Shown here: positions 1-8,050 of the stretch, piece after piece | How positions within the stretch are numbered: position 1 is the first letter of the stretch | Layout of the letters: every line of letters begins with the position of its first letter | NCBI RefSeq assembly: GCF_039539525.1 | Contig: NZ_BAABDH010000003.1 | Span: 62,001-126,000, forward strand | Source of the DNA: Hymenobacter algoricola | GTDB taxonomy: Bacteria; Bacteroidota; Bacteroidia; Cytophagales; Hymenobacteraceae | DNA: 64,000 nucleotides | Direction of reading: 5' to 3' | The notes under the pieces: generated by a model | Database searches by the model: none | What the model saw: only the letters and a program-made list of their open reading frames with translations | Told to the model about the DNA's origin: nothing | Position numbers and translations under genes: made by a program

Positions 1-1647
1 ACCCGGGAGTGTGCCACCATGGAAAGCCTTGAGCGCCAGATGGCGGCTGACCCTTCGCTGGCTCAGCGGATGGCTGCCATCGAAAACCAGACGCGCCAGT
101 TCGAAGCCAACCCCATTTCCCAGCGCAGCACGGCTCTCACCGGCACCATCCCGGTAGTAGTGCACGTACTGTACAGCAACGCCAACGAGAATATCTCCGA
201 CGCGCAGATTGCTTCGCAGATTGCCGTGCTGAACGAAGACTTCCGCAAGCTCAACTCGGACGTAAATAATACCCCCGCCGCTTTTGCGGGCCTGGCAGCC
301 GATGCCGGCCTGCAGTTTGTACTGGCCAAGCGTGACCCGAACGGCAACGCCACCACGGGCATCCAGCGCAAATCGAGCACCAAGACCACTTGGGGCACCG
401 CTGATGCCATGAAGAGCACCACCACCGGTGGTCTGAATGCCTGGCCCGCCAGCCAGTACCTGAACCTGTGGGTATGCAACATCGGCGGTGGTATCCTGGG
501 CTACGCCCAGTTTCCGGGTGGCGCCGCCAGCACCGACGGCGTAGTGGTAGGCCCCAACTACTTTGGCCGCACCGGCTACCTGTCGGCGCCCTTCAACAAA
601 GGCCGCACGGCCACGCACGAAGTAGGCCACTGGCTGAACCTGCGCCACATCTGGGGCGATGCCTCCTGCGGCAACGACCTGGTAACCGATACCCCCACCC
701 AGCAGACCAGCAACACGGGCTGCCCGGCTTTCCCCCGTCGCACCTGCGGCAACACCACCAACGGCGACATGTTCATGAACTACATGGACTACACCGACGA
801 CGCGTGCATGTACATGTTCTCTACCGGCCAGTCGTCGCGCATGAACGCGCTGTTTACTGCCGGCGGCTCCCGCGCTTCCCTGATTACTTCCCTGGGCGGC
901 ACGGCTCCCGGTGGCACCACGCCTCCCCCTGCCGCTACGTATTGCGCTTCGAAGGGCACGAGCGTGGCCTACGAGTTCGTCGACTACGTGAAGCTCGGTA
1001 CCCTGGTCCGGACCTCGGGCGCGGATGCCGGCTACTACAACGGCACGGCCCTGGCGGCTCCGAGCATCGGCGCCGGTACCTCGCAGACCGTCAGCTTCAG
1101 CGCGGGCTTCGTGGGCACGGCTTACTCGGAGTACTTTAAGGTCTACATCGACTACAACCAGAACGGCCTGTTCACCGACGCCGGCGAGCTGGTGGTAAAC
1201 GCCGCCGCCAGCAGCGTGACCACCATCCGCAGCGCGACGTTTACGGTTCCGGCCGCAGCCAAATCGGGGACGACCCGCCTGCGCGTGGTGATGAGCGACA
1301 ACTCGGCTACCACCAGCTGCAACTCCTACAGCTACGGCGAAACCGAGGACTACACGGTCAACATCACCGGCGGCACGGCCAAAACGGCCTCGACGGCCCG
1401 CATCGGCAACAGCACTGAGTACAGCGTATATCCTAACCCGACGGCCGACGTGCTGAACGTGGTGATTCCGACGGACCGCCTGGGCAGTGCCGTTTCGGTG
1501 AAGGTGTACGACGTGCGCGGCGCCGAAATGAAGCAGGTGGCCTTCGATGGCAGCCAGCTCAACGTAGCCAACCTGAGCAACGGCATTTACCTGCTGACCA
1601 TCACGGCCGGCGACCAGGTGTCGCACCAGCGCTTCGTGAAGCAGTAA
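1..1647 (+). CDS. Secreted M43-type zinc metalloprotease with T9SS sorting domain (5' end missing)
   Basis: The frame is open from base 1, and the codons before the ATG at base 19 read TRECAT, continuing the conserved propeptide region. The real start and signal peptide therefore lie left of the window. The zinc site HEVGHWLNLRH begins near base 616 and the Met-turn MNYMDY near base 775, as in pappalysin-like (M43) proteases. A GEVED-type domain follows (YGETEDYTV near base 1333). The last ~75 residues (from YSVYPNPTADVLNV, ending in RFVKQ) form a type A T9SS sorting domain, so the protein is expected to be exported through the outer membrane and to degrade extracellular protein. A strong terminator follows. 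Family assignment is firm; the substrate is unknown. Confidence 0.93.
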   Translation, partial: TRECATMESLERQMAADPSLAQRMAAIENQTRQFEANPISQRSTALTGTIPVVVHVLYSNANENISDAQIASQIAVLNEDFRKLNSDVNNTPAAFAGLAADAGLQFVLAKRDPNGNATTGIQRKSSTKTTWGTADAMKSTTTGGLNAWPASQYLNLWVCNIGGGILGYAQFPGGAASTDGVVVGPNYFGRTGYLSAPFNKGRTATHEVGHWLNLRHIWGDASCGNDLVTDTPTQQTSNTGCPAFPRRTCGNTTNGDMFMNYMDYTDDACMYMFSTGQSSRMNALFTAGGSRASLITSLGGTAPGGTTPPPAATYCASKGTSVAYEFVDYVKLGTLVRTSGADAGYYNGTALAAPSIGAGTSQTVSFSAGFVGTAYSEYFKVYIDYNQNGLFTDAGELVVNAAASSVTTIRSATFTVPAAAKSGTTRLRVVMSDNSATTSCNSYSYGETEDYTVNITGGTAKTASTARIGNSTEYSVYPNPTADVLNVVIPTDRLGSAVSVKVYDVRGAEMKQVAFDGSQLNVANLSNGIYLLTITAGDQVSHQRFVKQ

Positions 1648-1710
1648 AGTAGCTTCACTCGGGAGGACCGTAGCTTTCCCTTACGCGCCGCGGTTTTCCT
1701 GATTAGGCTA

Positions 1711-1743
1711 AAAAAGGCCCGCCGGCTCCCGGCGGGCCTTTTT
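1711..1743 (+). terminator. Rho-independent terminator
   Basis: A perfect 15-bp stem (arms 1711-1725 and 1729-1743) has a 3-nt loop and is flanked by A and T runs. It sits 64 bases after the protease stop and before sixA, and would end the protease transcript. Confidence 0.9.
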
Positions 1744-1838
1744 ATTTTTTCGCCAGCTTGCGCTTAGATCAGCACTCTTAATAACCATTTTGGGAAGCAC
1801 GTAGTAAAGAGGCCCATCCCATTTAGCCGCTCCACTGT

Positions 1839-2330
1839 ATGAAAACCCTGTATCTGATGCGCCACGCGAAATCCAGCTGGAGCTTCGACGATTTGAGCGA
1901 CCAGGAACGCCCCCTCAACGACCGGGGCCGCGACGATGCCCCCCATATGGGCCGGGCCCTGGCCGCCCGCAGCATTCAGCTCGACCTGCTGGTCAGCTCG
2001 CCGGCCGTGCGGGCCATGAGCACCGCCTCGCTGGTGGCCAAGGAAATCAGCTACCCCCACGACCGGATCCAGGTGATTGAGGGCATCTACGGGGCCGAAG
2101 TGGCCGGCCTGCTGGCCATCGTGCGCCAGCTGCCCGACGCGGCGGCCTCGGTGCTGATGGTGGCCCACAACAACACGCTCACCGAGTTTGTGAACCTGCT
2201 TTCCCCCAACCAGATGCCCGAGCTGCCCACCTCGGCCATCGTGTGCCTGAAGTTCAATACCGAGCACTGGGCCAAGCTGGACCGCGCCAACGCCGAGTTC
2301 TACTTCTACGACTACCCGAAGAATAATTAG
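1839..2330 (+). CDS. sixA: SixA-type phosphohistidine phosphatase
   Basis: The 163-residue protein is a histidine-phosphatase-superfamily member. It has the RHG-type motif RHAKS at residues 8-12, the N-terminal SixA signature (ERPLNDRGRDDA) and a second catalytic His region near VAHNNTL. SixA proteins remove phosphate from histidine in phosphotransfer proteins; the local target cannot be told. It is cytoplasmic, with no signal peptide. The length matches the family. ppk1 follows on the same strand after a 135-bp repeat-bearing gap; SixA-like and polyphosphate genes often neighbour each other in Bacteroidota. The ATG start is the first in frame and gives the expected N-terminus (MKTLYLMRHAKS). 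Confidence 0.9.
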   Translation: MKTLYLMRHAKSSWSFDDLSDQERPLNDRGRDDAPHMGRALAARSIQLDLLVSSPAVRAMSTASLVAKEISYPHDRIQVIEGIYGAEVAGLLAIVRQLPDAAASVLMVAHNNTLTEFVNLLSPNQMPELPTSAIVCLKFNTEHWAKLDRANAEFYFYDYPKNN

Positions 2331-2465
2331 GGCTTAGGGTTTCAAGGACCTGGGGACTCAGGGTCTTGGTTTTCGTTCAACGAATCCAAGTCCTGAGACA
2401 GAAGAGCCCACGTCCCTATACCAAGTCCCTAAGTCCCCAAGACCCTAAGTCCCCAAGTCCCCAAA
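2331..2465. repeat. Short CCCTAAGT/CCCCAAGT direct and inverted repeats upstream of ppk1
   Basis: The gap is built of degenerate 8-mers such as CCCTAAGT and CCCCAAGT. An 18-nt inverted pair (2352-2369 and 2437-2454) matches at 17 of 18 positions and could fold into a long hairpin just before the ppk1 start. The last units run directly into the ATG at 2466. No function is assigned. Confidence 0.75.
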
Positions 2466-4598
2466 ATGGAATCGACCAAGAAACACCAACCCGTACTGCT
2501 CAACCGCGAGCTAAGCTGGCTCACGTTCAACCGCCGCGTGCTGCAGGAAGCCCAGAATCCGGCCGTGCCGCTGCTGGAGCGGGTGAAGTTTCTGGCCATC
2601 TTCTCTTCCAACCTCGACGAGTACTTCAAGGTGCGCGTGGCCACGCTGCGGCGGCTGGTGAAGCTCAAGAAAAAAACCCGCGCCAAGCTGGGCGAAGACC
2701 CCGGCGAGCAGCTCAAAAACCTGCTCGACGAAGTGGGCCGGCAGCAGCAGGAGTTCGGCGAGACCTTCCGCGAGGGAATCCTGCCCGAGCTGCAGCGCCA
2801 GCACATCCACCTCATTGCCGAGCACGACCTGAGCCCTACGCAGCGGGAGTGGGTGCACGGGTACTTCCGCGAGAAGGTGCAGGACCTGCTCTCGCCGGTG
2901 ATTCTGGACGAGAACATGCACCACCTGTTTCTGAAGGACCAGACGGTGTACCTGACGTTTCACCTGACCGAGCCCCTCAAAGCCAAAGCCAAGAAGCACG
3001 ACGACGAGGAGCGCGTGGTGGTGGTGGAGCTGCCCACCAAGCGCCACGGCGGCCGCTTCGTGCAGCTGCCCACCGAGGGCGCCGAGCACTACGTGATGTT
3101 TCTCGACGACGTCATCCGCTGCTGCGTGCACGACCTGTACCCCAAGTACCAGCAGGTGCAGGTGCAGGCCCTCAAGCTTTCCCGCGACGCGGAGCTGGAC
3201 ATCCAGGAGGAGGTATCGGGCAACATGATGGCCAAGATCAAGAGCAGCCTGCAGAAGCGCGAAACCGGCTACCCGGCCCGCCTGCTCTACGACCCGGGCA
3301 TGCCCAAGGCCGTGCTCAGGAAGGTGATGCAGAAAACCGGTATCGGCAAGGACGAGCTGGTGGAAGGCAGCCGCTACCACAACTTCCGCGACTTCTTCGG
3401 CTTCCCGACCCTGGGCCTCACCGACCTGCAGTACCCCGAGCAGCCGCCCCTGCCCCACCCCACGCTGCCCCGCACCGGCGGCAAAATGCTGGCCGCCATT
3501 GCCGAGCGCGACCACCTGCTGCACCTGCCCTACCAGTCGTTCGACTACGTGACGCGCTTTATCACCGAGGCCGCCACCGATGCCCACGTCACCAGCATCG
3601 GCATTACGCTGTATCGGGTGGCGACCAAGAGTGAAGTCGCCAAAGCCCTGCTCAAGGCCGTGAAGGCCGGCAAGCAGGTGACGGTGGTGGTGGAACTCAA
3701 GGCCCGCTTCGACGAGGAGTCGAACATGTTCTGGGCCGAGAAGCTGCAAAAGGCCGGCGCCAACGTCATCTTCGGCATCCCCGAGCTGAAGGTGCACAGC
3801 AAGCTGCTGCTCATCACCCGCACCGAAGACGAGCAGAACCGCCTCTACGCCTACTTCAGCACCGGCAACTTCAACGAGGTCACCAGCCACATCTACGCCG
3901 ACCACGGCCTGTTTACCTGCGACCCGCGCCTGACCCACGAGGCGGCCGAGGTGTTCCGCTACTTCCACGACCGCCAGCCCAAAACCGGCTTCGAGCACCT
4001 GCTGGTGGCCCCGTTTGAGCTGCGCGACAAGCTCAACGACCTCATCGACCGGGAAATCAAGCTGGCCAAGCACGGCAAGGACGCCTACATCATTCTCAAG
4101 CTGAATGCCCTGCAGGATGAGCGCATGATCCTGAAGCTCTACGAGGCCAGCCAGGCCGGTGTACGCGTCGAGCTGCTGATCCGCGGTATCTCCTGCGTGA
4201 TACCCGGCGTGGAGGGGCAGAGCGCCAACATTCAGCAGCGCGGCATGGTCGACCGCTACCTGGAGCACGCCCGGGTGTACGTGTTCGGCAACGATGGCGA
4301 GGAAAAGGTGTTCGTGGCCTCCTCCGACTGGATGGCCCGCAACCTGGACCGCCGCGTGGAGGTGGCCTTCCCCATTCTCGACCCCGCGCTGCGCGCCGAA
4401 GTGCGCCACCTGCTCGACCTGCAGCGCCAGGACAACATGAAGTCCCGCGACTGGGAAAACAACTACATCGGGCAGGCCGAAGGCGAGGTGCAGCAGGTGC
4501 GCGCCCAGGTAGAAACCTACGAGTACCTGAAGAAGCTCAGCAAGCGCCGCGCCGCCCCGGTGAAGAAGGCCCCGACGCCGAAAGACCCGGCCGGGTAG
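2466..4598 (+). CDS. ppk1: Polyphosphate kinase 1
   Basis: PPK1 polymerises the gamma-phosphate of ATP into inorganic polyphosphate. The 710 residues match the family length. The N-terminal domain opens with NRELSWLTFNRRVLQEA and SSNLDEYFKVRV. The autophosphorylated histidine lies in KVHSKLLLI (His444), and the second catalytic histidine in YLEHARVYVFGN (His601) is followed by SSDWMARNLDRRVEV. The C-terminal tail is Lys/Pro-rich. The ATG at 2466 is chosen because translation from it gives the conserved N-terminus. Repeats lie directly upstream and a long palindrome downstream. Confidence 0.97.
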   Translation: MESTKKHQPVLLNRELSWLTFNRRVLQEAQNPAVPLLERVKFLAIFSSNLDEYFKVRVATLRRLVKLKKKTRAKLGEDPGEQLKNLLDEVGRQQQEFGETFREGILPELQRQHIHLIAEHDLSPTQREWVHGYFREKVQDLLSPVILDENMHHLFLKDQTVYLTFHLTEPLKAKAKKHDDEERVVVVELPTKRHGGRFVQLPTEGAEHYVMFLDDVIRCCVHDLYPKYQQVQVQALKLSRDAELDIQEEVSGNMMAKIKSSLQKRETGYPARLLYDPGMPKAVLRKVMQKTGIGKDELVEGSRYHNFRDFFGFPTLGLTDLQYPEQPPLPHPTLPRTGGKMLAAIAERDHLLHLPYQSFDYVTRFITEAATDAHVTSIGITLYRVATKSEVAKALLKAVKAGKQVTVVVELKARFDEESNMFWAEKLQKAGANVIFGIPELKVHSKLLLITRTEDEQNRLYAYFSTGNFNEVTSHIYADHGLFTCDPRLTHEAAEVFRYFHDRQPKTGFEHLLVAPFELRDKLNDLIDREIKLAKHGKDAYIILKLNALQDERMILKLYEASQAGVRVELLIRGISCVIPGVEGQSANIQQRGMVDRYLEHARVYVFGNDGEEKVFVASSDWMARNLDRRVEVAFPILDPALRAEVRHLLDLQRQDNMKSRDWENNYIGQAEGEVQQVRAQVETYEYLKKLSKRRAAPVKKAPTPKDPAG

Positions 4599-4643
4599 CC
4601 CCCCGGCCTCCCCAGGAGCCTCACCCCCAGCCGCACCTGCTTT

Positions 4644-5018
4644 ATGCGCAGAGTCCTGAGGAGAGAGGAGCTTGCTGCCCTACAAACACCAGAGCCACCA
4701 GCTGCCCAGCCGGTGGCTCTGGTGTTTGTAGGGCAGCAGGCCGCGGCGGTGGAAGCGGCGGCCCGGCTGGTGCTGGCGGCGCGGGCGCAGTGTGCCGCCG
4801 AGAGCCTGGCCACCCTCTACGACCCGCTCACCATGCCCCCGGTGCTGGTAAAAGCCCACCAGCAGCTCGACCGGGCCGTGGACCTGTGCTACCGGGCCGC
4901 GGCTTTCCCCACCGAGCTGAGCCGCCTCGAATTTTTGTTTGAGCAGTACCGCCAGCTCCAGGCGCCCCTGCTGCCCCCGCCGCCCAAAGCCCCGCGCAAG
5001 GCTCCCGCCAACCGCTAG
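4644..5018 (+). pseudogene. C-terminal remnant of a type IIL (MmeI-like) restriction-methyltransferase
   Basis: From about base 4750 the frame reads ARLVLAARAQ, ESLATLYDPLTMPP, VLVKAHQQLDRAVDLCYR and LSRLEFLFEQYRQL. This matches the end of the fused type IIL/MmeI-family DNA methyltransferases, which normally exceed 900 residues. Only the last ~85 residues survive. No helicase, methyltransferase or PD-(D/E)XK part is found nearby. The preceding 30 codons are produced by the 27-bp palindrome, so the ATG at 4644 is probably not ancestral. I read this as a decayed restriction-modification gene; a small standalone protein is possible but less likely. Confidence 0.65.
4673..4738. repeat. Perfect 27-bp inverted repeat (long hairpin)
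   Basis: Arms at 4673-4699 and 4712-4738 are perfect reverse complements around a 12-nt loop. The stem is GC-rich with a short T-containing end, so it could act as a bidirectional terminator after ppk1. It overlaps the first codons of the small frame that encodes a methyltransferase remnant, so it may be a deletion or insertion scar. Confidence 0.85.
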
Positions 5019-5066
5019 CATCCGGCCCCTCACCCAAAGCCCCGCCCGCCGCCTTTCCCCACCCCC

Positions 5067-5477
5067 ATGCCAAACCCGCCCGGTCTGGACCTCCAGTACC
5101 GTCCCGACCTGGACCTGCTCACCGCCCGCTGGCGGCACGACTCCAGCTTCGCCGACCTGCAAGCCGAGTACGAAGCCCGGCTGGCCGCCGGCCGCGCCCA
5201 CCACGCCACCCGCTGGCTCGTGGATGTGCGCCGCCGCGACGCCCCCACCCTGGAAGCCTCCGAGTGGGTGGCGCAGCAGTGGCTGCCCCGGGCAGTGGCT
5301 ACCATGGCCCCCGCCCGCCTGCGCCTGGCCTACTTCATCTTGCCCGCCCAGGCCGAGATGCTGCGCACCAATACCGCCATCCAGCCCCTGGTGCACGAAG
5401 CCCTGGCCCGCATCCACGACTACGAGATGGAAATATTTCACAACGAAGGCGAGGCCGTGGGCTGGCTGCTGGCCTAG
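5067..5477 (+). CDS. Conserved hypothetical protein, STAS/SpoIIAA-like
   Basis: This 136-residue cytoplasmic protein has no signal or membrane segment. The pattern LLTARWRHDSSF, then WLVDVRRRDAPTLE, then RLAYFIL and a closing GEAVGWLL resembles small STAS-like proteins common in Hymenobacter and relatives. I base this on general resemblance only, and no catalytic residues are evident. It starts 48 bases after the methyltransferase remnant and ends 10 bases before the 21-bp array. Codon use (strong G/C third positions) supports real coding. Confidence 0.6.
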   Translation: MPNPPGLDLQYRPDLDLLTARWRHDSSFADLQAEYEARLAAGRAHHATRWLVDVRRRDAPTLEASEWVAQQWLPRAVATMAPARLRLAYFILPAQAEMLRTNTAIQPLVHEALARIHDYEMEIFHNEGEAVGWLLA

Positions 5478-5487
5478 CCCCCACCCG

Positions 5488-5740
5488 AAACCGGGGGTCC
5501 GCCCCCATCAATCGAGGGTCCGACCCCATCAAGTGAGCTTCCGAAGGCCGATTTCGAGCTTCCGAAGGTCGAAATCGGTCTTCGGAGCGTCGAAATCGAG
5601 CCAGCTTGGCCCGATTTCGCCCTGAAAAGGCCCGATTTCGACCTTCCGCGGGTCGCAATCGAGCCTCGCAGCTTCGATTGCGAGCCCAAAAGGCCCGATT
5701 CCGAGGCGCGTCAGCTCGAAATCGGGCCTTTTGGGCTTGG
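5488..5740. repeat. 21-bp phase-locked degenerate array (array 1, 12 units)
   Basis: Units start at 5488, 5510, 5531, 5551, 5572, 5593, 5614, 5635, 5656, 5677, 5698 and 5719. From 5551 onward the step is exactly 21 bases. Most units open with a box of the form AAATCG or ATTTCG, followed by ~15 variable bases usually ending in CG. The last units form a 22-bp stem (5684-5705 with 5715-5736, one mismatch) that may serve as a terminator for both flanking genes. The array fills the whole gap between the stop at 5477 and the stop at 5751. A related array lies at 19468-19824. Confidence 0.9.
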
Positions 5741-5750
5741 TCAGGCCACG

Positions 5751-6233
5751 CTAGCCTTTGGTGGGGCCGGGCTTGCGGCCGGCGGTGGTGTTGCCGGGGA
5801 AGCGGGTGCGCAGCTCGTCGTAGGCAGCCTGGGCCCCGGGGCGCTTGTTTTTCGCCAGAAACTTAATGTTGCCATACACGGTGAGGGCCGCGCCGTAGGC
5901 TTCCGAGCCGGCCACCATCACGGTGGAGTCGGTATCGAGGGCGAGCTGCTCGAACTGCTGCCGCAGCGGGGTCAGGGCGGCAATGCCGGCCGCATCCTGC
6001 TTCAACTCGGCCAGGCTCACAAAATCGGGCACGAAGGCGGCATTGTTGGTGGCCTGCTCGGTGGTTTTGGTCACGAAGGCCACGGTCTTGTCGCCCATGC
6101 GGAGCATGGTTTTGCGCTCTTCGGGGGTCAGCGACAGCAGGTAGGGCGCCAGCTCGGCCTTGATGTCGTCCAGGGACTTCTGCACCCGGGTCAGCACGGC
6201 GGCCGGGATATCGGAACGGAACTCGTTGGGCAT
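5751..6233 (-). CDS. Conserved hypothetical protein, 160 aa
   Basis: I place the start at the ATG at 6233 (MPNEFRSDIPAAVL). The longer upstream frame is low-complexity and overlaps leader sequence. The product is helical, without signal peptide or membrane segments: DIKAELAPYLLSLTPEERKTMLRMGDKTVAFV, then a central helical stretch and a basic Gly/Pro tail (TAGRKPGPTKG). It resembles unnamed ~160-residue proteins of Bacteroidota; no function can be assigned. It converges on array 1, whose terminal hairpin may end its transcript. Confidence 0.75.
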   Translation of the reverse strand: MPNEFRSDIPAAVLTRVQKSLDDIKAELAPYLLSLTPEERKTMLRMGDKTVAFVTKTTEQATNNAAFVPDFVSLAELKQDAAGIAALTPLRQQFEQLALDTDSTVMVAGSEAYGAALTVYGNIKFLAKNKRPGAQAAYDELRTRFPGNTTAGRKPGPTKG

Positions 6234-6390
6234 GGAAGGGGGGGGTAAAGGGTAGAAGATGGGAGAAACGCGCGTTGCAAGAGGCGCTTCGGGTAGTGGA
6301 TAAGCAGAATAGGTTTCCGAAGATGGCAAATGTGCGCCGCTGTTGCAAGCCGCCCGCCGGGTACGGGCCCGCAACGCCGGCCGCGGACGA

Positions 6391-6425
6391 AAAAAGCCCT
6401 TCTCCGGAACCGGAAAAGGGCTTTT
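6391..6425 (-). terminator. Intrinsic terminator downstream of the DUF6268-like gene
   Basis: A 17-bp stem with one mismatch (6391-6407 and 6410-6425) has A and T runs on its outer sides. It lies in the 412-bp gap 6234-6645, downstream of the leftward gene at 6646-7797. The same gap holds a 12-bp perfect inverted repeat (6500-6511 and 6571-6582; TAACGCGAAGTT and its complement) and a local ACGCGAAG/CTTCGCGT hairpin. I see no gene in the gap. Confidence 0.75.
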
Positions 6426-6645
6426 TACAGGACCGCTGTTCAGGAAGCAAGGCCGAGGCGAGCTGCTTCGCGGCGCTGTTTCGCAGTCAGTGAGCGTCGT
6501 AACGCGAAGTTCTCCTTCGCGTCGTCCGGCCCGGGTCAGCGGTGGGCGTCAGCAACGGGTCGCGAAGTGAAACTTCGCGTTAGGCGTGGGCGGTGTACTG
6601 GCCCGGCGACGGCCTCAAACTGCCTGCGGGTGAGGGCCAACCAGC

Positions 6646-7797
6646 TTACTTGCGGCCGGCGGTTTTCTTCAGGAACTTGCGGGGGGGCACAATGAACAGC
6701 TCCAGGCTGGCGTAGGGCGCGCCGGCCAGCTTGCTGTCGATGATCTTCTCGCGGTCGGCGTTGGTGCGGTCGAAGGCGTCGAAGGCGTAGTTGTAGCGGT
6801 AGCCGCCTTCGGCCCCAAACCAGAGGAAGTCGTAGATTTCCCGCTCCCAGCGCAGGCGGAACTTCACTTCCGTCTCGCGCAGCTCCAGGGTACGCAGGGC
6901 GGTTTTGCCGGGGTCGGACATGCCGTTTTCCAGGTTGCGCTGCAGGGGCGTGCGCAGCTTGGTGATGTAGTTGAGGCCATCGACGGAGTAGCCGGCGAAG
7001 AGCAGGGAGTTGGGCGCGACGTTGTAGCGCACCGTCACGCGGGCCGGAAACAGGGCCTCCACCCCCCAGCGGCTGTTGAAGGTGCGGTTGTAGAGCAGGG
7101 CCGGATAGGGGCTGAAGCGCCCGAAGGTGTAGCCCAGCTGCACGCCCAGCCCCCAGGAGAAAGTCGGGCTGCGCTTCCAGCCGTAGAGAAACTCCGACGA
7201 CACGCGCAGGTAGTCCTTCACGCTGAGCTCGGAGGAGGTATAGTCGCCGCTCAGCTCACCCTTCACCCGGAAGATGTACCAGTTCACGGTATTCACCGGC
7301 CGGATCACGGCCAGCTGGGCGCCCAGGGTCTTGAGGCCCTTGTCCTCAATGTTGTCGTAGAGCTCGTAGCCGGTGGGCGAGTCGCGGAACGCAAACTCCT
7401 CCCGCTCGTAGTTGATGCCCAGAATCAGCTTCAGGTGGGGGTGGTTGACCATCGGAATGTAGCCCTTCACGTTGAAGCGGGCATTCTTGGTGGCCTCCGA
7501 GCTGAAGTCCTTCAGGCCGACTACCTTGCCCGTGGAGGCCACGTTGAAGCGCGGCACCCGCTCGTAGTGAAACACGAGGCCCTTGCTGGGGCCCATGCCC
7601 ACCACCGAGGGCGTGGCAAACTCCTGCCGGTCGATGACGCTGCTGTCGGCGGCAGCAGGGGCCGGCAGCGGGTACACCGGCGTGGTGGGCGTCACCTGGG
7701 CCGTGGCCGCGAAGCTCAGCCCCAGCAGGGCCAGGCCGGTGGTCAGCCGCCATTTGCCGGAGGGGGTTGGAAAGGGAAAGCGGTAAGAAGTCAGCAT
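6646..7797 (-). CDS. Outer-membrane beta-barrel protein, DUF6268-like
   Basis: The 383-residue protein starts at the ATG at 7797. It gives a signal peptide (core LTTGLALLGLSFAATAQ) that the longer upstream frame would bury. The mature part is rich in alternating aromatic/polar strands (FNVASTGKVVGLKDFS, HLKLILGINYEREEF, WYIFRVKGELSGDY) and ends with a strand followed by a basic tail, as in outer-membrane barrels annotated DUF6268. The role is unknown; a porin or structural barrel is likely. It is separated by a terminator from the Omp85-fusion gene upstream. Confidence 0.75.
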   Translation of the reverse strand: MLTSYRFPFPTPSGKWRLTTGLALLGLSFAATAQVTPTTPVYPLPAPAAADSSVIDRQEFATPSVVGMGPSKGLVFHYERVPRFNVASTGKVVGLKDFSSEATKNARFNVKGYIPMVNHPHLKLILGINYEREEFAFRDSPTGYELYDNIEDKGLKTLGAQLAVIRPVNTVNWYIFRVKGELSGDYTSSELSVKDYLRVSSEFLYGWKRSPTFSWGLGVQLGYTFGRFSPYPALLYNRTFNSRWGVEALFPARVTVRYNVAPNSLLFAGYSVDGLNYITKLRTPLQRNLENGMSDPGKTALRTLELRETEVKFRLRWEREIYDFLWFGAEGGYRYNYAFDAFDRTNADREKIIDSKLAGAPYASLELFIVPPRKFLKKTAGRK

Positions 7798-7960
7798 CGT
7801 GTGGGGTGGTGAAAGCCGGGCAGGGTAGGAGCCCGAAAGCAGTATCGTTGGGCTAACGGGAATCCGGGCAAAAGGATAGGCCCGCCGCCGGGTGAGCCGG
7901 TCGGGCCGGGAGCGGCGACGCAGCAATCCGGCCGGCGCCCTGCCGCACGCCGGGCGACCA

Positions 7961-7991
7961 AAAAGCCCCGAGGTCTGGTGACGTCGGGGCT
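7961..7991 (-). terminator. Intrinsic terminator after the phosphoesterase/Omp85 gene
   Basis: An 8-bp GC stem (7964-7971 with 7984-7991) is followed on the minus strand by a T run. It lies 60 bases past the stop of the leftward gene ending at 8051. Confidence 0.7.
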
Positions 7992-8050
7992 CTGGGGGGG
8001 GGGAAGCACAAGCAGCTGCCGGGCGCGCCCCGGCCGGTTGGGCCGGACGG

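Noticed and set aside
5335..5658. 107-codon minus-strand frame with heptad repeats (RNRAKLA, RFRRSED)
   Set aside because: It is a by-product of the 21-bp array and antisense overlap with the 136-residue gene; no start signal or homologue is recognised.
6500..6582. 12-bp inverted repeat as insertion-sequence ends
   Set aside because: Only ~60 bases lie between the arms, with no coding sequence and no target duplication; it is a simple hairpin.
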